Assembly (NCBI RefSeq): GCF_026151205.1
Contig: NC_087082.1
Coordinates: 16,215,365 to 16,279,364, forward strand
Length of the DNA: 64,000 nt
Reading direction: 5' to 3'
Source of the DNA: Bolinopsis microptera
Taxonomy: Eukaryota > Ctenophora > Tentaculata > Lobata > Bolinopsidae
Shown here piece by piece: positions 1 through 11,108 of this stretch (position 1 is the stretch's first letter; every line of letters begins with the position of its first letter). Below the pieces are notes generated by a model. It ran no database searches and was not told the origin of the DNA. It saw nothing but the letters and a program-made list of their open reading frames with translations. Both the position numbers and the translations under genes were made by a program.

Positions 1-345
1 AAGACATTATGTTGATACCAAGTTATACTTGTATTCTATTGTGATGAAGGGGCCTTGCTCCATTCACCATTGTTTGGGTGGTATAATTTCTGAGCAGAGT
101 GTTTCGCCCAGCTTTTAATGATGAATCATGTACACTATTGAGCTTTCCCCGACTCTCTTAGTGGCTATTTTTCACAAAGTTATAAACTGCAGTACGCAGT
201 GAGCAACGAGGCGCCATTCAGCTCTATCCCTATTATCTTCAGTTGTGGTCAGCTGAGCACCAACTTGCAATTCGCTCCCGTTAATATTACATATTATACA
301 GAGTTTATTAGAAAAATGTATACCACATTCACATTGGACATGAGC
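1..345. repeat. Dispersed low-copy repeat, copy 1
   Basis: This segment recurs with divergence at 13085-13335 and at 18145-19010. Shared stretches include a block beginning CCATTCACCATTGTTTGGGT, a block containing TGATGAATTGTACACTGTTG, and, for copies 1 and 3, CTGCAGTACGCAGTGAG near 187-203. The order of blocks differs between copies, so the family is rearranged. No coding potential was seen. It may be the remains of a transposon, but no terminal repeats could be placed. Confidence 0.6.
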
Positions 346-639
346 ACCAACACATTTACACAGATTATCAAAAATGAAATACTTTCTGCATTCACATTGT
401 CTTCATTTTGAAAGCAGAGACAAAGTAATCAAAAGTTCAATTTAAACAATGAATGGGCCAATGAATAGATATATATAATATAAATAATTCGAATATATAC
501 ACGATTGAATCATTTGGAAGTCCGTAAACATAAATATATTCAACTACTCAAGACTTTAAAACCTTTGGGAATAAACACTAATATAAATCCTTTTGGCCCT
601 CCCTTACTCCATATTAATTTTAATTTTATATCCGTTTTT

Positions 640-1190
640 AGGGGGGGGGGCAATGGGTATTTTTTTTGTGAAATTTAATTTCGAGATAGTAGTTAAGTTG
701 ACCAACAAACTAGGACCAGTGACCGAACTTTTGAGGGGGTCCCGGACCCCAACCGCCAAACGGTGCTCGCGGGGCAGCCACGCCCATATTTGGTCCAAAT
801 TAGGCCTAATTTAGCCAAATATCCTGAACATGCCCAAAACCCAGATTTTTACTTGTAGCTAGTGGTCTCCTGAACTCGTATATGAAATTTCATCAAGATT
901 GGACAAAAAATGACTGAGTTATGAGCCAAAAACCATATGTCCATATTTGGGCATATGCACCAAATTTGGTAGATTTCGTCCCATAAATTGGTCAAATATC
1001 AATATTTTGAATGAAACTAGCTTTATATGAAAGGTAAGGCCAAACTACATATCCTCTGTAAGTTATAGCTTTATATCTGTTTAAATGTGGATACTAAAGC
1101 GAAAATAACCCAAAAAATTAACAAAATTGCCCATATCTTCGTTCGCGATATTCGCGGAATTGATTTCATTAATTTGGAAATAACTCAATC
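640..1190 (-). repeat. Dispersed repeat, inverted partner of 17350-17880
   Basis: The reverse complement of this stretch matches 17350-17880 along its length, with moderate divergence. Shared landmarks are the phrase ATGGGCGTGGCT, a CCCAAATATGGACATATGG block and a TCAAAAGTTCGGTCAC block. A poly-G tract lies at 642-651. The two copies are about 16 kb apart and are best read as dispersed members of a non-coding repeat family. The phrase gggcgtggc/ggtc also appears in the arms of the 7-12 kb inverted repeat, so these families may be related. Confidence 0.6.
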
Positions 1191-2450
1191 AGTTTTCAAA
1201 ATGTTTGCATGAAATTTTCGGAATCGACTCTAATCGCATTTCCACCTCCATTCGCCATTGTTTGGGGTAATCCCTGAGATGAGTGTTTCTACAACAATCA
1301 AATACAATAATACCTTGGCTGCTTTGGGCCGCTCGTGATAATTCCCGACAGCTTGCTGGAGGGAATTTGCGGCCCGAAGCAGCCAAGGTGTTATTTCTTA
1401 TAATATTTTCCGGTTCCGATTAGGAAGGGGTGTAATCCGATACGTGCGCATGATACAATATAGTGTCTAATATATAGAACGCCAGTGTTATTTGTTTTAC
1501 AACTTGCCGCCAGCCAGTCTGAGGTCTATGCTGATAATACTTTCGCTTCCCTTGCGGGATATATCGGCAAATTATCAGCTCTCAGTGTCCGAGACTTTTA
1601 GTGGATATAATTCCCGGAAGGTATTATAATATAAATTGCTCTCTCATCTAATCTTGAATGCCAATTAAATGTCAACTTATGTCAGCTTCTTGAGTACAGA
1701 TGATTATAAGCCATTTGATTGGTACACCCATTGCAAAAAAAGCACTAATGTGAATGCCAGCCATTTACTACATAACCATCCACCATCGTTCATTGCTTCT
1801 AAAACGCCCAACTCTCGTCCGAATAGTATTGTAAACCCTGGTCATTAGGCAAGTTCCTTAGTTCGCACAAGATGGACTACGTTTTTCCCAATTTAACTTT
1901 AGAAGATTGTCACAGGAAGAACTTTTAAAATAGGCTTATGATATTTCACATTTCTAATTTTTTAATTGAATTTGAACAATAACGTCCTTTAAACTATCCT
2001 TTGACCTGGTATACATTATAATATGGATACTTTTGGTCGATGGTAGACTCCACTGCACCTACCCTTTCTGTCTTTTGATGGAGGGTAAAATAAGGCTAAC
2101 TCAAGATTTTGTTCATTACTTGTTCTACTGCTTCTCCGGACTAGCCCTTCAAATTATTTCTGTCTAACCTGTATTCATGAATAGTCGACGATCATTACTA
2201 ACCTGACATGAGTTTTGGGAGTTGAGATTGAGGCTAACTCCTTTCACACTTATTTTAATATTTAACAAGTGATAGTTTTAATGTTGCATGCTTTTATTTA
2301 CTTTAAGATTTAATTTTTGCTTTGACCTCATTTCACCCTCTCTAAGGGTGGTTAGCCTCATTTTCGCCTCGAATATTTAAAGCTTAGATCTCGATCAAGT
2401 ATAATCACTATGGATTATACTTGCAACTTGGATATCATGGACGTAACACG
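1191..2450. other. Non-coding stretch
   Basis: No gene is supported here. The segment 1245-1300 is a weak relative of the dispersed repeat at 1-345 (shared CCATTGTTTGGG and TGAG..GAGTGTTT). The remainder is AT-rich unique-looking sequence. Confidence 0.4.
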
Positions 2451-2451
2451 A

Positions 2452-2557
2452 GAAAGTTCTTCTTGAAAGTGATATAAGCTTGAAAGTTCTTCTTGAAAGT
2501 GATATAAGGCTGCCATAAGCTTGCAGCCCATAAGGCTGCAAGCTTATGGCAGCCTTA
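2452..2557. repeat. Tandem 30-mer pair followed by a perfect 23-bp hairpin
   Basis: A unit containing GAAAGTTCTTCTTGAAAGTG is repeated twice (2452-2510). It runs into an inverted repeat whose arms, 2505-2527 and 2535-2557, are exact reverse complements over 23 bp around a 7-nt loop. This may be the edge of the retroelement remnant that follows. Confidence 0.75.
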
Positions 2558-2559
2558 CT

Positions 2560-3100
2560 CTAGAAACTATCGCCAACGGAAAAGGAACTATCAAAACTCA
2601 CACCACTATCAAGTATCAATAAACAATTCATGGTAGATCTCAATATACCACCCAGAGCAGAAAGAGACCTATCAATACCAACCATGATATTAGGACGGCA
2701 CTTCAACGTCACAAGCTGATAACACTGAATATAAATATTCACTACAAAACACCATCGACAATATCTCCAGTGAGACGATCACCTGCTACACAGACGGGTC
2801 ACGTACAGACTTAGGATGCGGGGCTGGTTATATCATCACAACTGACAGCAATAACACGACACCACTCGGGAAGATCATTCAAGCTTCCTGATTATTGCAC
2901 TGTTTATCAAATAGAGCTCACAGCCATCATCGGAGCTTGCAAATATCTCTCAACCTATACCAACACACATATATCATCATAATATGGTCTGACAGTCTCT
3001 CCTCTATACAAGCTATCTCCTCGCTTTTAATGAGGAGCAGAACTACTAGAGACTTTTATGACTCCCTCAATGCACTCGGATCCCCTAACACTCTATAATT
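2560..3100 (+). pseudogene. Retroelement RNase H domain remnant
   Basis: Read in shifting frames, the plus strand gives the hallmarks of a LINE-type ribonuclease H domain: CYTDGSRTDLGCGAG (first catalytic Asp near 2793), then YQIELTAIIGACKYL (catalytic Glu), then IIWSDSLSSIQAI (catalytic Asp near 2990). At least two frame breaks are needed, after LGKIIQAS and after TYTNTHI, and there is no long ORF. This is a decayed fragment, not an active gene. The domain order fits the C-terminal part of a non-LTR retrotransposon of a RNase H-bearing clade, but the clade cannot be fixed. Confidence 0.65.
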
Positions 3101-3692
3101 TGACTTACCAAAATAACGATAAACTCGGATTTGGGTATGAGGAAAATAGGGTATTTTGCTGATATTGCTCTTTCAATTACTCTTTTGGGCACTCTTGCAG
3201 TTGAACATCTACTAATGAAGCCAGCTATTCATAATTATAATATAGTTTGACTTTGAGCATAAACAGAAATAAAACAAGCTTGTAATGAACGAGAATATTT
3301 GAAATTCAGAGGACAAGGTCGCTAATCAATTATATGTTAAATGACAGTGTAAAGTTATCTAAATGTCAATAAATGCTCCCAAAAAATGATAAAAAAGGCA
3401 CTACTGTGAACTCTAGTTACTTTTGAAAAAAAGTCTCTTAAATGTCCATTCAATTTCAATATTGCTTACCGATGGTAATCTAGGTAAACTATAGGTAAAA
3501 ATATAATATTAATCATAAGCTAAAATGTACTAATCTTTGTATTCTAAATGGGGAAAAAGAAGAAACATTGTCAGTCAGTCGAGAAAATTGTCAGTCAGGC
3601 TATATGGCAGCTTTGTAGATGTTGTGACTATGCTAAATTAACCAGTCCTTCAAGTATCGCAGATTGCTTTCAGGAGTTCTGGATCGTGGTGT
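3101..3692. other. Non-coding stretch downstream of the kringle gene
   Basis: AT-rich sequence with no supported ORF. On the minus strand it is the 3' flank of the kringle gene. No confident polyadenylation site was fixed. Confidence 0.35.
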
Positions 3693-4301
3693 CTAATTGG
3701 AAACACATTCTTCAAAGCACCAATCCCACCGAGTTGACCCAGTTGTGTAGCACCAAGGTGCACCTTCACTACTAGGATCTCTGCAATAGTTGTGATCACC
3801 AAGTCCGGAGTCAGGGTAGTCTTCAGGAAGATATATGTGAGTGTATGGTGTCTGTCTGCTCCATCTCTGACATGTCGCTCCATTGATTGTTATGGCCACA
3901 TCTCCACGATATTCTTCACCTTCAACACACTTAGGCTCTTCTGGTAGTACTTGTGGTTCAAGTACTTCTGGTAGTACTTGTGGTTCAAAAACTTCTGGTA
4001 GTACTTGTGGTTCAAGTACTTCTGGTAGTACTTGTGGTTCAAAAACTTCTGGTAGTACTTGTGGTTCAAGTACTTCTGGTAGTACTTCTGGTTCCCGTTC
4101 TCCACATCTTTCCAGATCGCAGAAAAATACCATTTGTTTTTCTATTCTTCTACACTTCTTATCAGTACCGCCTTCACACCAGCCCTTGTAACCTTTACTT
4201 TTACATGAATCCCATTTTCTTTTAAGTTGCGTGTTACAATTTCCGGTGACAACTGCCAATACACCAGTCAAGATGAAGACAGTCAATAGAAGTTTTCCCA
4301 T
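3693..4301 (-). CDS. Secreted single-kringle protein with a Cys-rich N-domain and a Pro/Glu/Val repeat linker
   Basis: A single-exon ORF of 202 aa, starting at the ATG at 4299-4301; the frame extends upstream only from a TTG. Residues 1-20 (MGKLLLTVFILTGVLAVVTG) are a clear signal peptide, so the product is secreted. Residues about 21-70 hold six cysteines (spacings 10, 8, 7, 10 and 4 residues), loosely reminiscent of ShK-like domains but not a clean match. Residues about 75-125 are a 9-residue repeat, EPQVLPEVL alternating with EPQVLPEVF, encoded by a 27-nt tandem repeat. The C-terminus is a kringle domain: YRGDVAITINGATCQRWS, then HNYCRDP, APWCYTT and RWDWCFEEC, with all six kringle cysteines present. 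Kringles are disulfide-bonded domains that bind proteins or lysine-rich ligands; no protease domain follows. An adhesive, mucus or defence role is possible but unproven. The lack of introns could indicate a retrocopy. Confidence 0.8.
   Translation of the reverse strand: MGKLLLTVFILTGVLAVVTGNCNTQLKRKWDSCKSKGYKGWCEGGTDKKCRRIEKQMVFFCDLERCGEREPEVLPEVLEPQVLPEVFEPQVLPEVLEPQVLPEVFEPQVLPEVLEPQVLPEEPKCVEGEEYRGDVAITINGATCQRWSRQTPYTHIYLPEDYPDSGLGDHNYCRDPSSEGAPWCYTTGSTRWDWCFEECVSN
3943..4095 (-). repeat. 27-bp coding tandem repeat in the kringle gene
   Basis: About five to six near-identical 27-bp units, alternating in whether they encode EVL or EVF. They build the linker between the Cys-rich and kringle domains. 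The low divergence implies recent expansion or homogenisation, so length polymorphism is likely. Confidence 0.85.
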
Positions 4302-4329
4302 TGCACTATACCTATAAATATTCACCAAT

Positions 4330-5035
4330 TATTAATGCAATTTTCTCGAGTTTAAAATTGTACAAATTTTTCAGGACATTTTGTTCTAAAAATATTATAA
4401 ATTCGGTACTTAAAGTGTTGTCACTCCAAGCTGATTGCTGTTCTTGCCTGTAAAAAACATTTTTAATGGTTATAACATTTTACGAAACGTTTTGAAACTT
4501 CCAAGGTCTGGTTAGACGACAGATAATATTTAATTGTTCTGAAAAGTTCCGAAATTTGATATTGGACCCCGATGTCCAAAGTTAAAGACCCAGCATGTAA
4601 CCTAATTACCCGAAGTCTGATCCCGAGATATCTCATTCGGCCCCGATATCCGAATATGAGGACCCGGTAATATGTTAATCGATAGCTCGAAATTTTCAAT
4701 TATGGTTTAAAAATTCCTGAAACTTTCTGAAATTTGCGGTTAATATCCGGTTAAGCAGCTTTAGAACCAGAACCGGATAATAAATCCGGAATCAAATTCA
4801 GCCGGATAACCGGTGGGTTCCTAAGTTGTATTGCGTAATCAACAGTCATCATTTGAAAAACCCCTCCCCTCGGCTGATTACGTAATATGTGAACACGACC
4901 CTATACTAACAATTTTACTTAAATTCAGCATCATGCCCAAAGTCTATTAATCTATTAGTATCTTGGTATAAGCGTTGAGAAGCCTGGTAGAGGCGTAAAT
5001 AAACATGTTAAGATGTCCAATTTAGGTGCCATATA
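4330..5035. other. Upstream flank of the kringle gene
   Basis: AT-rich, no supported gene. On the minus strand a TATTTATAG sequence lies at about 4309-4318, only a few bases before the ATG and too close to be a normal TATA box. Short CCCGATATC- and CCGGATAA-like motifs recur at 4560-4810 but no organised element was defined. Confidence 0.35.
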
Positions 5036-5039
5036 ATAT

Positions 5040-5220
5040 ACATTTATCACATGCCTTCTCATGCGATATCAAAACTTTCGCCCACGAGGCTTGCCGAGTT
5101 AGCGAAAGTTTCGATATTTCCCGAGGCTTGCCGAGGGTTATATCGACATTTTCAATCACGAGGCTTGCCGAGTTTTGAAAATGTTGATATCGCATGAGAA
5201 GGCATGTGATTAATGTTTTA
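5040..5220. mobile_element. Short foldback element (MITE-like)
   Basis: The ends are inverted repeats: ATCACATGCCTTCTCATGCG near 5046 and its reverse complement near 5190-5210, with the similarity continuing through ATATCAA. The interior carries several copies of CGAGGCTTGCCGAG. It has no coding capacity. The target duplication was not resolved. Confidence 0.65.
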
Positions 5221-7072
5221 TCACACTTTCTTTGGAGCCAAATTTTGCCGGGAAAGCAGAATTTGATCAAACGTTAGTTATAAATCTCACCAAAGCAAAA
5301 CTAGACATGTCTAACTTATTTATGTTTATAATGTCCAAGCTATATATAGCTCTCGATAAGTTAGTATTTCAGATATTAAAGATACAATACGTCAAAATTA
5401 GAATCTCGCGTTTCACATTTATGACACAGTGAATGCTGTGTGCCGCGCTGAATTTGCTTTGTACTGCTACCTAGTGCATGCGATATTAATGTGTTTTCCG
5501 CCTATGGGTCTTGTACTTATGAGTCTAGAATATTCCGCCGCGAGCGCGTTTGATACGTAATTACATCCTGCAAATCAATCGATGTGAGGTGATTCTAATA
5601 CTTTATTTCTATTAGATATTTTTAGAGTCATTAAAACTGTAGATGTATAATGTATAGAACATCCGTTTAAGTGTTGATTATACATCACAGTCCTTATCGT
5701 ATAATCTGTATCTGCGATAAGGTGAAAGAATTTCCTGGTTGTTAAATTTGAATAGTATAGAGCTGTGGCGCCATGATTGTCTATTTATCAGTCCACATTA
5801 TACACTGCACACCCTAATTTACATCAACAATATTATCGTCCGTCTTGATTCTTGATTGTCTGTTATTTCAGAATGATTTAATGCAACTTGTTATCGTTGA
5901 CTTAGAATTTTATCGAGTATTCTGCTTAGTTCTTAGTCAGTATCCATCTTTACTTGCCATTATTTGCCATTATCTGCTTCGAGCTAGAAATTATCTGAAC
6001 TGGAAATTATCAGAACATTTGTAATATTCAAATGTATCTCTTCAACATTTTAGAACGCAGTACTCCACCAGCCTATAACCACCCTGGTGACTGGTCATGG
6101 CCAGGTAGTTCACCCGTACTGTTACCAATATTGAATTGTCTAAAGAATGGCAGCACATTAATCATCGGACCTGTTTGCCCCAGTGCCCAGACTAATTTAT
6201 AACCAGATTAGCTGATTAAGTTACGTCATTCGTCCCTTGATATATTTATATAGATAATATATTTTATAGGATGTTTTTATTGCACTTATTTGCACTAACT
6301 TAAATTCAGTTAAAACTAGTCCTGGGATAGAATTTTCGCTCTTTATTGTACAGAATCTATAAGTCTCTTTATCAGTCTGTTTATAGATCAGCCACGAATT
6401 TCGCAAGCTAATCTAGGCGAAACCGGTTTGGAAAATGGAAAAGCCAAGTATAATTTCTGCACAATTTCTATATGGAATATGGCTCAAAGAAGGGATCAGA
6501 GGGGGTTAAAATTCAGGTCTGAAATGGCTGAAATCTGGCTTTGTTTTGTGTGTTTTCTTCCTTCGAATAGATCAAACATCGTTTCTGTGTCTACTACTTT
6601 TTGTGAGGGTGACTGTAGTTTGTTCTGACACTTCCTTTTTAATTTCAAGTAAGCGATTAAGGAAATTAATAAGCCTGATTGATTGTATCGCTGACAAGTA
6701 CCAAAACTTTGTGCAACTTTCAAGTCTGCTTGTAAACTTTGATCTCGTTTTCAGTAACCTTAAGTCGCTTGAAACTCGTACAAACCAGGGAGTTTTTACT
6801 TTGTTTCATCATCCGAAGCCTAATTAGGTTTTGAACTATGAAGTGCAGTAAAAAAGCAACAGCTTGAAAAAGTTTTACAACAAAAAATTGTATTTTGCTT
6901 AACACATCTCAAACGCAAGGAAATGTTTTTAAAACAAGGTATAAATATATATTTTTCCTAAATCTGGAAAGTTTATCTGATCATTGCATTTACGGTCATA
7001 GACTACTTCAGGTTATTGATTTAAATCTTTATTTAAATCAGTACCTCACAGTAGTAGAACAGTTGTAATCCT
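5221..7072. other. Non-coding stretch
   Basis: AT-rich sequence without a supported gene. Short ORFs here show no recognisable domains. Confidence 0.35.
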
Positions 7073-8415
7073 GTATCTGGTCAAAACCTGGCACAACTTA
7101 GCGAGTTTAGAAGGTTTGAGATGTTATTTGTGCTCCCTAGGGTCTCTACTTCAAAAAAAATTTGGGTGGATAATTTTTTATGTTTGTTTAAACCCGTGAC
7201 CACGCCCTTTTTAAAGCGTGGGAAAATTTTCCCAAAATTATTGAAATTTGCCTATAATATTTGATGGGGGTCTCTAAATGGCTTGATATGATGCCATCAG
7301 TATTACTAGAACATAATAAAATAAAATTTGGGTAAATAAAAGTGTAGTGGCACCCTGACCACGCCCATTTACAAACTTTTGGCGGAAAATTCGGAAAATT
7401 CGAAGTTGTTTACTCTAGCAGCAGGGAGGTGTTTAGTTTGTATTTAAACTGCTGAATCGAGTTAAATAGGTTATATAAGTAACTTAATTCAATTAATTGG
7501 GCATGTTGAGCCATTAGTTCAGCCTTGGGGAACCACGCCCATATTTCATATTAGGCGCGTATGTGAGAAATTTTTATCTCAGCTTCTGAAGGCCGTAGAA
7601 ACTTAACTTTGGGCTTAAAATTACCGCAATATGTAAGTTTATATTGACACCATTAAGGTGCTGAAGCTCTCCAGGACTTACTTTTGGATAAAAATGAGAA
7701 AAACTGATATAATTTACTGAAGCGCATTAACAAAAAAAACTTCCCTAGCAGCTAGGTTAAGTCAAGTAGGCACATCAATGTATAAAGTTTTACTCGACAC
7801 AGTGTCCTTCGTAAGGTCTAAAGGTCATTCTGGGCTAGAATAATTCGATTTTGGGTGCCCACTTTTATTAGTAGTCCAACCCTGTCCTAGCTGTGGTAAA
7901 ATTTCTAAACTGCCCTCAGGCGTAAATATATGATTTTTCTATCCATCTCAGCTCCTGAATATTGTATGACATTCAAGATAACCACAACAGCAGAATAGCC
8001 ATATTTATATACATTATGCAAGCTATGAAGCAGTATGGGGTGCATAGTTTTTGAGATATTTATTTTTAAAACATGATTTTTAAATGTATCTTGGGCTACC
8101 GCATTTATCTTGGGCTACCGAATTTATGTACCAGCACCATCAGCTCATCTTAGAAATCAAAAAACAACCCGCCGGGCAGCTATCTCTAGTTAAGCTCATT
8201 TCAGTACCCGTTGACTATAATATACCCGTTGACTATAATATACATAAAACATTATCGATTTTTACAATCTACACACTATTTTCAACCTACCCTGTATGCC
8301 CGCTTTTATGTCAGTACAACCTCATCTAGCAAAGTCCAGCTGAAGCTACTAACAGTTACCTCCAGCCCTATCCTATTATTACTTGTCCCTCCAATCCTAA
8401 CTCTTTCCACCGCGA

Positions 8416-10361
8416 CCGACCTCAATCTCATTTAGGAAACTCCAGCACTAGCTAACTGCAGCTCTAGCTATCTTCTGCTATTATCCTTTCCCTCCAATAT
8501 TAGCTCTTTCCACTGACCTCAATCTCATCAAGTAAATTCCGGTTTTAGCAACTAACCTTCAGTTATCTCTAGGCTCCAACTCTACCCTGTTGCTGCCCTC
8601 TTCAACTAATTGTAGCTTTTAGCCTGCTAGCTATCACCAGTATCATACAAATCTAAATTTTATAGCAACCTTTTGGAGGTCTTTCACATTATATTAAGTA
8701 ATCATTTTTGGAACATTTTAAAAGAGCTTTAATTGTAGGATGTTGATGCTATTACATGGATAGAGTAAATTGCAACAGTCGTTGCTGGAAAATGATAAAG
8801 TTACTTGAAGAACACAAATGGATGGAGCAGGAAGTTATTGGCAGAAGAACTGGAATAGTAGGCTTCCAGTGGCAGCTGGATAGAGCAGAGGGTAAGAAAC
8901 TGACCGGTCAAAGGTTTTGGCCACCGGACCGGAAAAGACAGGATATTTTGGTTTGCCGCATTTTGCCGGACCGGAACCGGGTAATGTCGGCCAATCACTA
9001 AGATTCACGCTCCCTGGCTCGTAGGACTAACCCCCTACAACTAGTATACCAGTGAAAGCAGGATTAATGAACGAATAGTGTGACATTGGGTTCTCAACCA
9101 TGGAAATTTAGAAGTCCCTACATGCTGTTCTTTCTGGCTCCATGTGCTAGTTAGGGGTCTGAGGTATCCGAAAAATCATGTTTTGAGTACCCAAAGTGTT
9201 CTGGGTGCCAGGAATGAGGTTATTAAAGCGGCGAAAATGACCGATTTTGGACTATTTATGAGCTTTTTTGCCCATTTTCATGAGATAAAGAATCAGGAAA
9301 GCTGCTCTAGATGATTGAAATGGTTGATACCAATGAGGATACACCCAACACACATAAATATTCGTGATATATGTGATTTTAATGAGAAAAATATGATCTC
9401 AGGGCCAGTTTTATACCAAAATTTGCAAAAACCACTCGCACTTGTCAAAGCTTCCTCATTTTAGACACATTTAATGATTATTATGGTATCTAACTTATGG
9501 TGGATCTGATAGGAGTATGTCTTAGCTTCATTTTAAGCCATCAATGAGCATGCTGGTGTGTATGAAAGTACTTTTATCCTCCCGTGGCCGTCCATTGATA
9601 TAGTCTGGGCCATGCGCGCGCGCGCTTTTACAAACATGAATTTCTCCCTCAGTATCTATGCTATCTAAATCTTTTAAAGACATGATTTGAATGCTATCCT
9701 ACTCAGCACATGAGTGCTACAGGATGGTGAAAGAATTTCTATAAAAAATCGTTAAATGTGGAAGATATGAGGTCATTATATGTGTGTGTGCGCGCGCGCT
9801 TTTACAAACTTGATATCCTCAGTCCTTTCACATATACTGAGATTTTGTTTCAAACCTAATTGACTCTGAACCGAAATTGCCAAAGGAAACAGATAGTGTA
9901 ACTCAGAAAGACCACAAATGTATAGTTTGTGAGATATTGAGGTTATACTCCAAATAATTTACAATGATGTCACACCAGAAAACCTCTATTTTTGGTATAC
10001 TTAACCTCATATCTTGAACGCGCAGTACTGGATTGAGCTAAACTTGGTCAGGTTTTGTAGCCCTGACTATCCTCGATCATATGGAACAGGAATAAAACTG
10101 TTTAGATGTTCTATCTTAATTATATTAGGCACTTAGTTCTGAAAAGTGAGAATGTCATTAATACTGCTTTCACTGATACGAGTATAGTGCCTTGGCACAG
10201 AGTGCAAGTGGGTTAGGGTTACTGAAAAGGATATAAGCATCTCAGGCCATCCCAATACCGGAAGAGAACTGGGGGTCACAATGGTGAACAATTGTGAAAA
10301 TGGTGAAATTTTACAATGGAAACAAAATCATTCACTTGAAAAAATTAGAATGGAGTTGAAG
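8416..10361. other. Spacer of the long inverted repeat
   Basis: No supported gene. Two blocks containing GCGCGCGCGCTTTTACAAAC occur near 9617 and 9788, the second preceded by a TG run. Such alternating purine-pyrimidine tracts can adopt Z-DNA. Confidence 0.4.
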
Positions 10362-10428
10362 TCACTGGAAAGAGCTAGAATTGGAGGGAAAAGTAATATT
10401 AGGATAGGGCTGGAGGTAACTGTTAGTA

Positions 10429-11108
10429 GCTTCAGCGGCTGCACGACTTCCAGGCCCCCCTATTATTATGGGTCAGATCATATGACGTATAATTAGTGAT
10501 GTGACGCATAATTAGTGATGTGATCCACCAGCTATGATTTACAGAACATGTGATTTGAGTCATTACAACAAGTCAGTAATGACTTGCTGCTCTTTAATAA
10601 TTCCTAAGGGATATGCAGGGAGCAGCCTCACCTCACTGTCCACAATGACTGACCCAAGGTAAGTCTTCTCGAAATAATCAACTATAGACATTAGCTTAGG
10701 CAAGTTTGTCTGTATATAGTACGTTATTTCAGAGAATACTTGCTCGACATCAGATCGGCTCACTCCTGTTGCATGCCTTTGACACGTACGTCTGACATCC
10801 CTAGATACGAGACCCCCCCCCCCCCCCCCCCCCCTTAGCTTTAGCAAGAGCTCCCGTCCCTTATGTGATATACGAGTCGAGCGGTCAAATCTTAAAGATC
10901 ATCAGATCATGTTTACTTCTTAATGCACAGCTATGATACATACAGAGTTAACATGTGAACTCTACCCTGTATCTCGCCCATTTCTAGGTCAATTAAATTC
11001 TACCGATGGATCACATCACTAATTATACGTCACTGATTAGTGACATGATCTGATCTCCATGGGACCCCTAATAATGGGGGGACCTGGAAGTCGGCCTTTT
11101 GCTTCAGC
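10429..11108. mobile_element. 664-bp DNA transposon insertion with 8-bp target duplication
   Basis: The element spans 10437-11100 and is flanked by GCTTCAGC at 10429-10436 and 11101-11108. The uninterrupted site exists in the opposite arm of the long inverted repeat (near 8335-8355, reverse complement), where GCTTCAGC occurs once, so the insertion and its 8-bp duplication are shown directly. The ends share an inverted GACTTCCAGG, and the subterminal regions share inverted TGATGTGAT/ATCACATCA and CCCCCC..TATTA blocks. An 8-bp duplication suits hAT or some MULE elements. A 22-nt C run lies at about 10812-10833. Confidence 0.88.
10563..10800 (-). pseudogene. Possible MULE-type transposase fragment
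   Basis: A minus-strand frame inside the 664-bp insertion reads ...SDVEQVFSEI.. then IVDYFEKTYLGSV.. then LLPAYPLGIIKEQ. The YFEKTYLG phrase with a following P-x-(Y/F)-P resembles the YFExTYIG...PxFP segment of FLYWCH-type MULE transposases. It has no start or complete domain, and the match rests on memory of the family. Confidence 0.35.

Noticed and set aside
3883..4225. Plus-strand and alternate-frame ORFs over the kringle gene
   Set aside because: Shadow frames of the 27-bp coding repeat; only the minus-strand frame has a signal peptide and a complete kringle.
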